DNA of 37,328 bases from Treponema sp. Lineage in GTDB: Bacteria; Spirochaetota; Spirochaetia; Treponematales; Treponemataceae. Shown in pieces: positions 6,940 through 15,543 of this stretch (position 1 is its first letter; each line of letters starts with the position of its first letter). The notes under the pieces were generated by a model. It had not been told where the DNA came from and ran no database searches. It saw nothing but the letters and a program-made list of their open reading frames with translations. A program made the translations under genes and the position numbers. Location: the NCBI GenBank assembly GCA_022510845.1, contig JAFLSR010000021.1:1-37328 (forward strand), written 5' to 3'.

Positions 6940-9693
6940 ATGGAAAAAAGATTTGTTGCAATTTTGTTTTTTGTTTCTGCGCTGATTTTTTTTGGATGCA
7001 ATAGCACGAAAAAAGTTCAGGATTACATTCTCGCTGGCGAAATTGACAAAGCCAAAGAATTTTTTACAAACAAAGCCGACATAAATGAAGTTGATTCGAA
7101 TGGCAACACCGCGCTCCACATTGCCGCCAAAATGAATGAGCCGGATTTGATAACGTTCCTTGTTGTAAAGGGCGCGGACACCGAACTCAAAAATAATGAT
7201 GGCGACACGCCGCTCCATGTTGCCGTAAATGTGGATGCTTATGAATCGGCGCGGGTTTTGACTTCTTTGGGCGCAGACATTTTTGCTTTGGACGCAAAAG
7301 GAAAGAGCGCGTTGGAAACTTCGCTTGCCCAAGGCGAAATCTACTACGACATAATGATAAACGAAAAGACTTCGCAACTCCGCGATGTGAACAATGGCAA
7401 TGGAATTGTTCATTATTTTGTGCTCACTCGCAACAAAAAGGCAATCGATTTTTGTGTGAGCAAGCAACTCAACATCGACAAGAAAAATTTTGCAGGAAGC
7501 ACTCCGCTTGCGCTTGCACTGGAAAATCCTGATACCCTTGTTGCTGCGGAAATCGCCGCGAGCCTTGTTCTTGCAGGGGCGGAGGAAGTTGATTGCGATG
7601 CGAAATATTTTGAATACGCGCTCTCGCAAAGAAATCTTTCTATCAGAATGAATGACGGACAAACGCCTCTGCATTTGGCGGCAATCTACGGACATTCTGG
7701 AATCGCGCAATATCTTTTGAAAAACGGCGCGGACACATCGGCGCAGGATATTTCTGGAACTACTCCGCTGCACGAAGCCGTTCGTTACGGAAATGTTGAA
7801 ATCGTCAAAAGCCTCATTGCAAACGGAGCGAATGTGAATGGCCAAGACAGCCTCGGCAAAACGCCGCTTTTGGTTTTGATTCCGCTCGAACATCAAGATG
7901 AAATTTATTCTCTGCTTTTGGCAAGCGGCGCGAATGCGAATCACAAGGATATGTATGGCGATTCGATTTTGCATACGGCGGCGATGACTGCGCTGGAAAA
8001 CTCGCTTTTGGAAAAATTCGTTCGCGCTGGAGCGGATGTGAATGTTCGAAACAAAAAAGGTTTGACGCCGATTGGAGTTTCTATCGAACACAACAATGCC
8101 GCGCAACTGAAATTCTTTGTGGAACACGGCGCGGACATTCATGCGGAAGACGCGAAAAAAATCACGCCGCTTGTGAGCGTTTTGCTTCGCAAGGACGATA
8201 TGTACAAATCTCTCATAATCAAAAAAACTGTTTCTACGGTGGATTCGGAAGGAAACACTCCGCTGATAATCGCGCTCAAGCGCAATATTCCTTATGAGCG
8301 AATCGAATACATTCTGAGCCTCGGTGCGGATGTGAACGCACGCAATCGCAATGGCGAAAGCGCGTTGTACATCGCTGTGGAAAAAAACAATCGCAGTGTG
8401 GGGGAACTTCTTCTTTCATGCGGGGCGGATATTTTTGCAGCCAACACAAAAAATGTTTCGCCGCTTCGTCTCGCGCTTGAAAACGAAAATGGCATCGAAG
8501 AATGGTTTTTGAATTCCAAGACAATCTCAAAGCGTGATGGAAGTGGGAACACTGTCCTGCATTTTGCTTCGGAATGGAAATTGCCAAAAAGCACTTTCGA
8601 ATTTTTGATTCAAAAAGGTTGCGATGTGAATGCCACAAACGGAAATGGCGAGACTCCGTTGTTCAGCGCGGCAAAGGCGGACAATCCAAATTCAATCGAT
8701 GTGCTGGTTCAAAACGGTGCGGCGGTAAATGCCCGCGACAATTTGGGAAGCACCGCCCTTCACATGGCAGTAAGATGGAATGCGATTTCCGCGGCGGAAA
8801 GTTTGCTCAATTTGGGATTTGATGTGAACTCCCAAAATGTCGGCGGAAAGACTGCGCTTGATGAAGCGGCCGTTGAAGGAAATGTTGTCATGGCAAAAAT
8901 GTTGCTTTCACGCGGAGCCGATCCGAATGTCTACGATATGAATGGAAACAATTCTTTGTTCGGCGCGATTCGGGCGAATCATTTCGATATGGTGAAACTC
9001 TTGCTTGGAGCGAAGGCGAATCCGCAATCACAGGATTTGAACGGAAGGTCCGCCTACCACGAAGCCGCGATTTTGGGCGACAAAGATACAATCGTTCTTT
9101 TGCGCTCGTTTGGTGCGAATCCGCTTGCTCGTGACAAAGCGGGCAAAACTCCGCTTTCGATTGCGTTTGGTCAGGAAAGAGAAATTATGTACGCGATTTT
9201 GGGAAGTGATAAAATGATTGCCGATTCAGATGGCAACACTCCCGTGCACATCGCGATTCAGGAAAAAGTTGGAGTTCCGATTTTGAAGTCGCTCATTGAA
9301 AATGGATTTCCGTTTGACAGCCGCAATTCATCTGGCTACACTCCGCTTTCAGTGGCTATCTCGCAAAATCAAAAAGATGCCGCTGAGCTGCTTTTGGAAA
9401 AAGGCGCGAATCCATTTTCCGAAATAAATTCCAAAGGCGAAAATTCAGTTTCGCTTTCGTTCAAAGATTCAAGCGGAGAGCTTTTGGGATTCATCGTAAA
9501 ATATGCCAGCAAAAAAACTGATGTCCGTGGCAACACAATTTTGCATTATGCGGCGCGGCTTGCCGATGACAAAACAGTGAGGCGACTTTTGGATTTGGGG
9601 CTTGATAAAAATGCGAAAAACGTTTCGGGCGAAACCCCTTATGATGTAGCCGTGAATTGGAAAAAGAATTCGAATGCGGCGTTGCTAAAGTAA
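6940..9693 (+). CDS. Ankyrin-repeat lipoprotein, about 26 repeats
   Basis: 917 residues. The N-terminus is a lipoprotein signal ending in IFFGC with Cys20, so the protein should be lipid-anchored in the inner or outer membrane facing the periplasm or outside. From about residue 25 to the C-terminus it is almost all ankyrin repeats. I count about 26 motifs of the GNTPLHIA type (for example NGNTALHIA, DGQTPLHLA, LGSTALHMA, RGNTILHYA, SGETPYDVA). Several repeats have degenerated (GNGIVHYFV, KKITPLVSV). No other domain is seen, so it is probably a protein-binding scaffold; the partner is unknown. The ATG at 6940 is preceded by GGGGTGG. The gene converges on the peptide transporter operon, from which a strong terminator separates it. 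Confidence 0.9.
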   Translation: MEKRFVAILFFVSALIFFGCNSTKKVQDYILAGEIDKAKEFFTNKADINEVDSNGNTALHIAAKMNEPDLITFLVVKGADTELKNNDGDTPLHVAVNVDAYESARVLTSLGADIFALDAKGKSALETSLAQGEIYYDIMINEKTSQLRDVNNGNGIVHYFVLTRNKKAIDFCVSKQLNIDKKNFAGSTPLALALENPDTLVAAEIAASLVLAGAEEVDCDAKYFEYALSQRNLSIRMNDGQTPLHLAAIYGHSGIAQYLLKNGADTSAQDISGTTPLHEAVRYGNVEIVKSLIANGANVNGQDSLGKTPLLVLIPLEHQDEIYSLLLASGANANHKDMYGDSILHTAAMTALENSLLEKFVRAGADVNVRNKKGLTPIGVSIEHNNAAQLKFFVEHGADIHAEDAKKITPLVSVLLRKDDMYKSLIIKKTVSTVDSEGNTPLIIALKRNIPYERIEYILSLGADVNARNRNGESALYIAVEKNNRSVGELLLSCGADIFAANTKNVSPLRLALENENGIEEWFLNSKTISKRDGSGNTVLHFASEWKLPKSTFEFLIQKGCDVNATNGNGETPLFSAAKADNPNSIDVLVQNGAAVNARDNLGSTALHMAVRWNAISAAESLLNLGFDVNSQNVGGKTALDEAAVEGNVVMAKMLLSRGADPNVYDMNGNNSLFGAIRANHFDMVKLLLGAKANPQSQDLNGRSAYHEAAILGDKDTIVLLRSFGANPLARDKAGKTPLSIAFGQEREIMYAILGSDKMIADSDGNTPVHIAIQEKVGVPILKSLIENGFPFDSRNSSGYTPLSVAISQNQKDAAELLLEKGANPFSEINSKGENSVSLSFKDSSGELLGFIVKYASKKTDVRGNTILHYAARLADDKTVRRLLDLGLDKNAKNVSGETPYDVAVNWKKNSNAALLK

Positions 9694-9774
9694 ATTGCAA
9701 GCATTCGGTTTGTGTCAAAATTGGCTATAGAATGTCGTATTTTGATTTTTGAAAAAATGTTATAACTAATATGA

Positions 9775-9808
9775 GCATACCCCATACCTGTATGGGGTAT
9801 GCTTTTTT
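9775..9808 (+). terminator. Rho-independent terminator
   Basis: GCATACCCCATAC (9775-9787) pairs perfectly with 9790-9802 and is followed by six T residues. It ends the ankyrin transcript. The T-run directly touches the stop codon of the convergent ATPase gene, and the stem may also slow RNA polymerase from the other side. Confidence 0.9.
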
Positions 9809-10639
9809 CTAAATTCTGCTTGCCGCCAAAAGTTTTTTTGTGTATTCGTGTTTTGGGTTTTGCAAAATATTTTCGGCTGAGCCTTCTTCTACAATGTGGC
9901 CGTCTTTCATCACGCCGATTGTGTCTGCCATATAGGAAACCACATCGAGATTGTGCGAAATGAAAAGATATGTTATGCCGAGCGATTTTTGAAAATCTTT
10001 TAGCAAATTCAAAATCTGCGCCTGCACCAAAACATCCAGAGCTGAAACGCATTCATCGCAAACAAGAAATTCTGGACGCAAAATCATCGCCGCGCAAATC
10101 GCAACGCGCTGCCTTTGCCCGCCTGAAAGTTCCCATGCATGGCGCTCCATCAAACTTGAATCAAGACCTGTGAGCGTGCGCATCTCGTTTACGATTTTTT
10201 TTCGCGCGAATTTGTCTTCGCCGATTTTGTGGATTATAAGCGGCTCTTCAATAATGTCTTTGACGTGCATTGTGGGGTTGAGCGATTCGTAAGGATTCTG
10301 AAAAATGATTTGCGCCAATTTGCGGAACTCTTTTTTTTCTTGCCGCGAAAACTGCAAGAGATTTTTTTCGTGAAAAAAAACTTCTCCGCTTTCGCTGGGC
10401 AAAAGATTCAACAAAATATTTGCAAGCGTTGATTTTCCGCTTCCTGATTCTCCGACAAGCGCATAGGTAGTGCCTTGAAAAATTTTGAGCGAAACATTTT
10501 CAAGCGCAGTTATGCTTTTGTTTTTGCCGAAAAGAAATTGCGATGAAGAAAATTTTTTGCAAATATTTTTTGCTTCGATAAGTGGAATGCTTTTTTTTGT
10601 GAATTTTGAATTCGTATCGAAATTATTTTTGCTTTCCAA
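9809..10639 (-). CDS. Peptide ABC transporter ATPase (OppF/DppF type)
   Basis: 276 residues from the preferred start. It carries Walker A GESGSGKS, the Q-loop segment IIFQNPYESLNP, the ABC signature ELSGGQRQR, Walker B (EFLVCDECVSALD) and the switch His in YLFISHNLDV. It is one of two ATPases that power oligopeptide or dipeptide uptake. I chose the TTG at 10639 because GGGAGGGG lies just upstream and it overlaps the preceding ATPase gene by 17 bp. A longer reading from 10747 would only add a run translated from the neighbour in another frame. The Walker B region reads CDECVSALD where CDEPVSALD is usual: Pro is replaced by Cys and the catalytic Glu is kept. It is the last gene of the operon. 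Confidence 0.92.
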   Translation of the reverse strand: MESKNNFDTNSKFTKKSIPLIEAKNICKKFSSSQFLFGKNKSITALENVSLKIFQGTTYALVGESGSGKSTLANILLNLLPSESGEVFFHEKNLLQFSRQEKKEFRKLAQIIFQNPYESLNPTMHVKDIIEEPLIIHKIGEDKFARKKIVNEMRTLTGLDSSLMERHAWELSGGQRQRVAICAAMILRPEFLVCDECVSALDVLVQAQILNLLKDFQKSLGITYLFISHNLDVVSYMADTIGVMKDGHIVEEGSAENILQNPKHEYTKKLLAASRI

Positions 10640-11681
10640 AAAAATCCCCTCCCTGCAAAAATTTCTTTTCCGCAAATGTGCATTCCACAAAATGGTCGCC
10701 GAAAAAAAACGTCTTTGGATTTTGCTTTGCGCATTCGAGTTTTGCACATGGACATCTGTTGAAAAAATTGCATTGATTTTCTTTGCGCTCTTTTGGCGAA
10801 GGAACTGCGCCAGTAACAGTAAAAAGTTTTTCGTTCTTTTTTACGGAGGTGGGAATTGCGTGCAAAAGCGCTTCGGTGTAAGGATGCAAAGGATTTTGCA
10901 AAACTTGTTCGGTTGCGCCGCTTTCAATGATGCGCCCTGCGTACATCACATAAACACGCGCGGATATTTTTTTTATTATCGAAAAATCATGCGAAATCAA
11001 AAGCAGCGAAGTTTTGGATTCTTTGTTGAGGTCCAAAATTATTTGCAAAATTTCTTTTTGAATAGTAGCGTCCAGCGCACTTGTAGGCTCGTCGGCAATC
11101 AAAAGGCTTGGAGAATTGATGAGGGATGCCGCAATCAAAACGCGCTGTTTTTGTCCACCCGAAATTTCATGCGGAAAACTTTCGTAGATTCGCTCGATGT
11201 CGCAAAGCCCAGTTTTTGCCATGATTTTTTTTGCGAGTTCCTGCGCTGATTTTTTTTGTGCGCCGTGCACAATCGCGCCTTCTGCGATTTGCTTTCCGCA
11301 AGTGCAAAGCGGGTCCAGTGCCGCCGCTGGGTCTTGGAAAATCATCGAGATGTTTTTTCCGAAAATTTCGCGCCGGGAATTTTCATCCAATTCCAAAATG
11401 TTTTTTGTTTCGCGCTCGCCTTGTGAAAAAAGAATTTCGCCTGCGGAAATTTCGGCATTGTGCGGAAGCACGTTCATAATCGCGCTTGCACTCAAAGTTT
11501 TTCCGCAGCCGCTTTCTCCCACCAAAGCGACGCACTCGCCAGCAAAAATTTTTATGTTGACATTTTCGATTGCATGAATTTTTTTATCCGAAAAATCCAC
11601 GCAAAGATTTTTCACTTCAAGGAGGGGGCGAACTGAGGCGTTTTCATTTTGCATGGCATTCGAGTTTGAAATCTCTTTCAT
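10623..11681 (-). CDS. Peptide ABC transporter ATPase (OppD/DppD type)
   Basis: 352 residues. It carries Walker A GESGCGKT, signature ISGGQKQR, Walker B LLIADEPTSALD and switch His LLISHDFS. It ends in the oligopeptide-ATPase C-terminal region, with TGAVPSPKERKENQCNFF and a Cys-rich stretch (RCPCAKLECAKQ) that in some relatives carries a metal or Fe-S site. It pairs with the following ATPase. The ATG at 11681 overlaps the stop of the permease gene as ATGA, showing translational coupling. Confidence 0.94.
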   Translation of the reverse strand: MKEISNSNAMQNENASVRPLLEVKNLCVDFSDKKIHAIENVNIKIFAGECVALVGESGCGKTLSASAIMNVLPHNAEISAGEILFSQGERETKNILELDENSRREIFGKNISMIFQDPAAALDPLCTCGKQIAEGAIVHGAQKKSAQELAKKIMAKTGLCDIERIYESFPHEISGGQKQRVLIAASLINSPSLLIADEPTSALDATIQKEILQIILDLNKESKTSLLLISHDFSIIKKISARVYVMYAGRIIESGATEQVLQNPLHPYTEALLHAIPTSVKKNEKLFTVTGAVPSPKERKENQCNFFNRCPCAKLECAKQNPKTFFFGDHFVECTFAEKKFLQGGDFFGKQK

Positions 11682-12496
11682 TCGCCGCCCCTGTTCACTT
11701 GGGAAATTCCGTCGCCAAGCAGATTGAATCCCAAAGCCAAAATCACGAGCGCGATTGCAGGAACGAGAAGTCCTGCGAAGTCAGTCAAAATGAAACGCTG
11801 CGCTTCGCTCAACATTCTTCCGAACGAAACGAGCGGCGGCTGAACTCCCAATCCCAAATAACTCAAGCCAGATTCGCTCAAAACCGCAAGCGAAAAATTC
11901 AGCGTCGCGGTAACAGTGAGGTCGCCTGCGATGTTCGGTAAAATGTGGCGAAAAATTATTCTCGCATCGCTCGCGCCTCGCGCCTTGGTTGCCAAAACAA
12001 AAGCCGTGCCACGGTATTTCAAAAATCCCGAACGCGCGATTCTTGCAAAGCGCGGCACGCTCATAATGCAAAGAGCCAAAATTGTGATTTTCAATCCTGT
12101 TCCGAAAATCGAAATCAGCATCAATGCCAAAAGAATTCCCGGAAACGAAAGCTGCACATCGATGATTTTTGTGATGAGCGAATCCGCGATTCCGCCGAAG
12201 TAGCCGCCTACCGCGCCGAAAAAAGTTCCTACAACGAGGCCGAAAATCGTTGCCGTGACTCCCACCATAATCGAAACGCGGCTTGCGTACATGAGGCGGC
12301 TCAAAATGTCGCGCCCCAAATAGTCCGTGCCAAAAATATGTGCGCGGGAAACTCCCAAAAATTTTTGGCTCACATCGATTTCGGTCGGGTCGCATGGCAT
12401 TGCGAAAAATCCGAAAATCATCAGCAAAAAAATTATCGATGCCATCAAAAATCCGCAGAGAAAATTTTTGTTGGAAAAATATTTTTGCAATTTCAT
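11678..12496 (-). CDS. Peptide ABC transporter permease (OppC/DppC type)
   Basis: 272 residues with about six membrane segments. The N-terminal segment leads to the family hallmark HIFGTDYLGRDILSRLMY. The EAA loop that contacts the ATPases is present (KARGASDARIIFRHILPN). The ending NLLGDGISQVNRGG corresponds to the usual GDxLRDxLDPR-type C-terminus. It starts at ATG 12496, overlapping the upstream permease stop by 4 bp. It forms the inner-membrane channel together with the OppB-type permease. Confidence 0.94.
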   Translation of the reverse strand: MKLQKYFSNKNFLCGFLMASIIFLLMIFGFFAMPCDPTEIDVSQKFLGVSRAHIFGTDYLGRDILSRLMYASRVSIMVGVTATIFGLVVGTFFGAVGGYFGGIADSLITKIIDVQLSFPGILLALMLISIFGTGLKITILALCIMSVPRFARIARSGFLKYRGTAFVLATKARGASDARIIFRHILPNIAGDLTVTATLNFSLAVLSESGLSYLGLGVQPPLVSFGRMLSEAQRFILTDFAGLLVPAIALVILALGFNLLGDGISQVNRGGE

Positions 12497-13440
12497 TTTT
12501 TTCCTCGGCGAATTCTTGGGTCGGCAAGCGAATGCAAAAAGTCAACTAAAAAATTGCAAGCCACGGTGATGAACGCGAGGTAAAGCGTGAGCGTTTGCAA
12601 AAGCGGAAAGTCGCGAGAAGAAATCGAAGTGGCGATGAGCCGCCCGATTCCCGGAATCGAAAAAACATTTTCGATTATAATCGAGCCGCCGAGAATGTCT
12701 GTAATCAAAAGTCCAAGCATCGTGAGCGCGGGCAAAAATGAATTTCGCAGAACGTGGCAGAAAATTATTTGATTCAGGCTCAAGCCTTTTGCGCGAAGTG
12801 TTTTGACATAATCTTTTTTTTGTTCCGTTTGAATTGAATTTTTCAAATAGCGGGAAAGAATCGCTCCGCTTCCCAACGACATCGACAGGGCTGGCAAAAA
12901 AAGTGTGTGCAGGCAGGCGGATGGATTTTTATTCCACGGAACGAATCCCATCGAAGGAAACGCGCGAAGTTTTACGCAAAAAATTATGATTAGAAAAATC
13001 GCGGCGCAAAAAGAAGGCGTGGCAATCCAAATTTGATTTAAAACCTGGGCAACGAACGCGAATGTCTTTCTTTCTTTGAGTGCGATGAAAATTCCGAAAA
13101 CGATTCCCCAAAGCACGCTCAACGCCAATGAGAAAACTGCCAGCGAAAAAGTAGCGGCGAAGGCTTCTGCCACAACTTGCGAAACGTTTTTCGAATATTT
13201 GTAACTTGTTCCAAAATCGCCGCGAAAAATTTTTTTGAGCCATTCGCCGTATCGGATGAGCGGGCTTTTGTCCAAACCTAATTCCATTTCCAAGTTTGCA
13301 ATTTGAACTTCGTCCGCGTCCGGTCCCAAAATCGCCACGGCGGGATTTCCCGGTAAAATCTGAAACGCAAAAAATGTAACAAGCGTTACCAAAAAAAGCG
13401 TCAGGACAAAATTGAAAATTTTTTTTATATAAAATACCAC
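12493..13440 (-). CDS. Peptide ABC transporter permease (OppB/DppB type)
   Basis: 315 residues with six predicted membrane segments. The N-terminal FFAFQILPGNPAVAILGPDA and the GDFGTSYKYSKNVSQVV segment are typical of the family. The EAA loop reads KTLRAKGLSLNQIIFCHVLRNS, followed by a GSIIIENVFSIPGIGRL motif. It is read from the GTG at 13440. No strong Shine-Dalgarno site is visible there. It is the first gene of the BCDF block. The substrate-binding protein gene lies 465 bp upstream, across a hairpin-repeat region, so the operon may be partly uncoupled. Confidence 0.93.
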   Translation of the reverse strand: MVFYIKKIFNFVLTLFLVTLVTFFAFQILPGNPAVAILGPDADEVQIANLEMELGLDKSPLIRYGEWLKKIFRGDFGTSYKYSKNVSQVVAEAFAATFSLAVFSLALSVLWGIVFGIFIALKERKTFAFVAQVLNQIWIATPSFCAAIFLIIIFCVKLRAFPSMGFVPWNKNPSACLHTLFLPALSMSLGSGAILSRYLKNSIQTEQKKDYVKTLRAKGLSLNQIIFCHVLRNSFLPALTMLGLLITDILGGSIIIENVFSIPGIGRLIATSISSRDFPLLQTLTLYLAFITVACNFLVDFLHSLADPRIRRGKK

Positions 13441-13494
13441 GTGTTTTCTATATTAAAAAGGTTGTTTCGCAATAAAATTACTTGCAACAAGCGC

Positions 13495-13605
13495 GTTGCG
13501 CGAAGTTTCATGCGGAAACAATAGTGAATGACGAGTTTTCGCAGAAAACTCGAATCAAAAATCTGCGCGCCAATTCATCGCAGATTCCTGATATACCTAA
13601 AAATT
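13495..13605 (+). repeat. Dispersed hairpin repeat, copy A
   Basis: Hairpin 2 is CGAGTTTTC, loop GCA, GAAAACTCG at 13532-13552. It is followed by a second dyad starting near ATCTGCGCG and closing at GCAGAT. It belongs to three tandem degenerate copies in this 465-bp gap. Confidence 0.65.
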
Positions 13606-13656
13606 CGGCATCGCAGAAATCTTCAGATTTCGAGAATGCCGAATCAGTTCGCGTGC

Positions 13657-13750
13657 AACTTGTTGCAACGCGGACAAGTTTAAAACCGAGTTTTCGCCGA
13701 AAACTCGAATCCGAAATCCGCACGCCGATTTAGAGCGGATTGTTAGTAAA
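13657..13750 (+). repeat. Dispersed hairpin repeat, copy B
   Basis: It starts with AACTTGT and ACAAGTT flanking a TGCAACGCGG loop. Next comes CGAGTTTTC, loop GCC, GAAAACTCG (13687-13707), nearly identical to copy A. Its third dyad ends in GCGGATTGTTAGT (13735-13747), which recurs in copy C. Confidence 0.7.
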
Positions 13751-13804
13751 CCTAATTTTTTCTCCGGCGAAAAAAGTATCAAGTTTTTTCGCTGGAGAAA
13801 ACGC

Positions 13805-13910
13805 CGGTTCGCAACGAAGTGAGAAGCGGCAGTCAATGAGCGAGAATTTTTGCGGAGCAAAAAATTCTCGAACTAACAATCCACACGCTATTTTAGTGCG
13901 GATTGTTAGT
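13805..13910 (+). repeat. Dispersed hairpin repeat, copy C
   Basis: It contains the conserved loop GCAACGAAGTGA (13811 onward). Hairpin 2 follows, with arms at 13841-13853 and 13857-13870. Hairpin 3 (ACTAACAATCC at 13872 with GGATTGTTAGT ending 13910) overlaps the stop codon of the substrate-binding protein gene and could act as its 3' end structure. Confidence 0.7.
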
Positions 13911-15399
13911 AAAAATACCATTCCGCAAAATTGTGGAACAAAAGTGGATAGCCTTTGATGCCTTGAACGCGCGAATGTGCCATATAAGATTGCTCGGGGG
14001 CAGCGATAAAAACTGCCGGCGATTCTTGTGCTAGAATCTTTTGGCATTCCTTGTAAAAGGCTACTTGCTTTTTGTGATTCAGTTCCCTTTGCGCCGCCAC
14101 GAAATTTTCGTCAAACTCATCGTTATAAAATCTTGTGAAGTTGCGATTGTATGTAGAATAATATCGCCGCAAGACGTCCGCCGGGTCAATTTTGCCGGCA
14201 AATCCGATGATGGTCATTTCGTAGTTGAATTTGGTGTAAACTTGATCGAGCCACGTAGCCCATTCCACTGGATTGATTATGCAACGGATTTTTATTTTCG
14301 CAAGTTGCGCCGCTATTATCTGCGCCGTGTCCATGTGATACTGATAGTTTGCGGGAACTGTAATCGTGATGTCGAAGCCGTTTTCGTAGCCTGCTTCTGC
14401 CAAAAGCCGCTCGGCCTTTTTCAAATCGAACGGATTTTCATTTTCGAGCGAGTCGTTGTAATATTCGCGGAGCACGGGAGAAAAATTGGAATACAATTCA
14501 ATCGCGTTTCCGCCCGACACGCCTTCGATAATTTCTTTTTTGTTCACGGCTGCCGCCACCGCTTTGCGCACACGGATGTCGTTGAACGGCTTTACCATGT
14601 TGTTCATTCCCAAAATTTGAACCAAGTTTTGCGGAAAACTGTGCTCCACAAATTGCCCTTTGAGTGCCTTTGAGTTTTCTTGCGAAATCATTGTTGCCAC
14701 ATCAATCTGCCCAGATTGCAGTGCGGAAATCGTCGCGCTCTCGTCGGTGATGATGTAGACTTCGACATTCGGAATTTTTGCAGCCCTTTTTTTGTCCCAG
14801 TAATTTTCATTTTTTTTGAGAACGAGTTTTTGGTTTTGCGCGTATTCCACGAATTCGTAAGGACCGGTTCCTACAGGATGATTTTCCTGGTCGTCGTAGC
14901 CTTCGGGCAAAATGACTGAAATCGTCGTGAGCAAAAAGGAGGGGGTAGGCTCTTTCAGTTCGACGATGAATTCATATTTGCCGTTTGTGCGCACGGATTT
15001 TACCGCGCCTAATTTTGCAGAAGTGGGCTTGTAGCCGTCCAGCCCCGCCATGTTCTTATAGGAAAATTCTGCGTCGCTTGAAGTGAATTCTTTTCCGTTG
15101 TGAAACTGAACTCCCTTGCGCAATGAAAAAGTGTAGGTGAGGCCGTCTTCGCTTTGCACGACTTTTTCCGCAAGGCACGGAACGATTTTTCCGCCCGTGT
15201 CGAACGTCATCAGTCCTTCGAAAATATTCCGCCACAAAGCCTCGCTGTCGGCGGACGCGCTTTTCCATGGAAAAAAACTGTCTGGTTCGGAAGAGATGTT
15301 CATCTGTAAAATTTCATCTGTGGTTCGCGCCGCCTTGCATGAAAAAAAAGTGGATGCAATTCCAAAAAAAATCGCCGCAGAAAAAATTTTAAATTGCAT
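13906..15399 (-). CDS. Peptide ABC transporter substrate-binding lipoprotein (SBP family 5)
   Basis: 497 residues. A lipoprotein signal ends in STFFSC with Cys21. The mature part is a family 5 extracellular solute-binding protein: NISSEPDSFFPWKS at the start, GLTYTFSLRKGVQFHNGKEF, the HPVGTGPYEF segment and NDIRVRKAVAAAVNKKEI are all standard landmarks. It captures peptides and delivers them to the permeases encoded downstream. I chose the ATG at 15399, preceded by AAGGCGG. The ATG at 15423 would add eight residues with a poorer site. A promoter (-35 TTGACT, -10 TAACAT) lies upstream. The stop codon falls inside hairpin 3 of repeat copy C. Confidence 0.93.
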   Translation of the reverse strand: MQFKIFSAAIFFGIASTFFSCKAARTTDEILQMNISSEPDSFFPWKSASADSEALWRNIFEGLMTFDTGGKIVPCLAEKVVQSEDGLTYTFSLRKGVQFHNGKEFTSSDAEFSYKNMAGLDGYKPTSAKLGAVKSVRTNGKYEFIVELKEPTPSFLLTTISVILPEGYDDQENHPVGTGPYEFVEYAQNQKLVLKKNENYWDKKRAAKIPNVEVYIITDESATISALQSGQIDVATMISQENSKALKGQFVEHSFPQNLVQILGMNNMVKPFNDIRVRKAVAAAVNKKEIIEGVSGGNAIELYSNFSPVLREYYNDSLENENPFDLKKAERLLAEAGYENGFDITITVPANYQYHMDTAQIIAAQLAKIKIRCIINPVEWATWLDQVYTKFNYEMTIIGFAGKIDPADVLRRYYSTYNRNFTRFYNDEFDENFVAAQRELNHKKQVAFYKECQKILAQESPAVFIAAPEQSYMAHSRVQGIKGYPLLFHNFAEWYFY

Positions 15400-15458
15400 G
15401 ATAACCGCCTTGGCATTTTGCATTGCCTTTCGCCGAACGCTATTTTATAATTGCCCCG

Positions 15459-15487
15459 ATGTTAACATAGAATTTTGAAATAGTCAA
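15459..15487 (-). promoter_or_regulatory. Promoter of the peptide transporter operon
   Basis: -35 TTGACT (15482-15487), a 17-bp spacer and -10 TAACAT (15459-15464). A second A/T-rich box (TATAAAAT on the minus strand, near 15441-15449) lies closer to the gene. The leader is about 50 nt and includes the AAGGCGG ribosome-binding site. Confidence 0.5.
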
Positions 15488-15543
15488 CAAGTGGAATTCT
15501 GGAAATCGACTGTGATTCGTGCGACTTGTTTTAGCGGTACATT

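Noticed and set aside
6859..8142. Long minus-strand frame opposite the ankyrin gene
   Set aside because: It mirrors the repeated ankyrin codons in antisense; the product is basic and repetitive with no family features.
13735..13912. Integron attC-like sites (TAAC...GTTA dyads)
   Set aside because: The ends do not match the RYYYAAC/GTTRRRY core consensus, no integrase or cassette array is present, and the dyads fit the dispersed hairpin family better.
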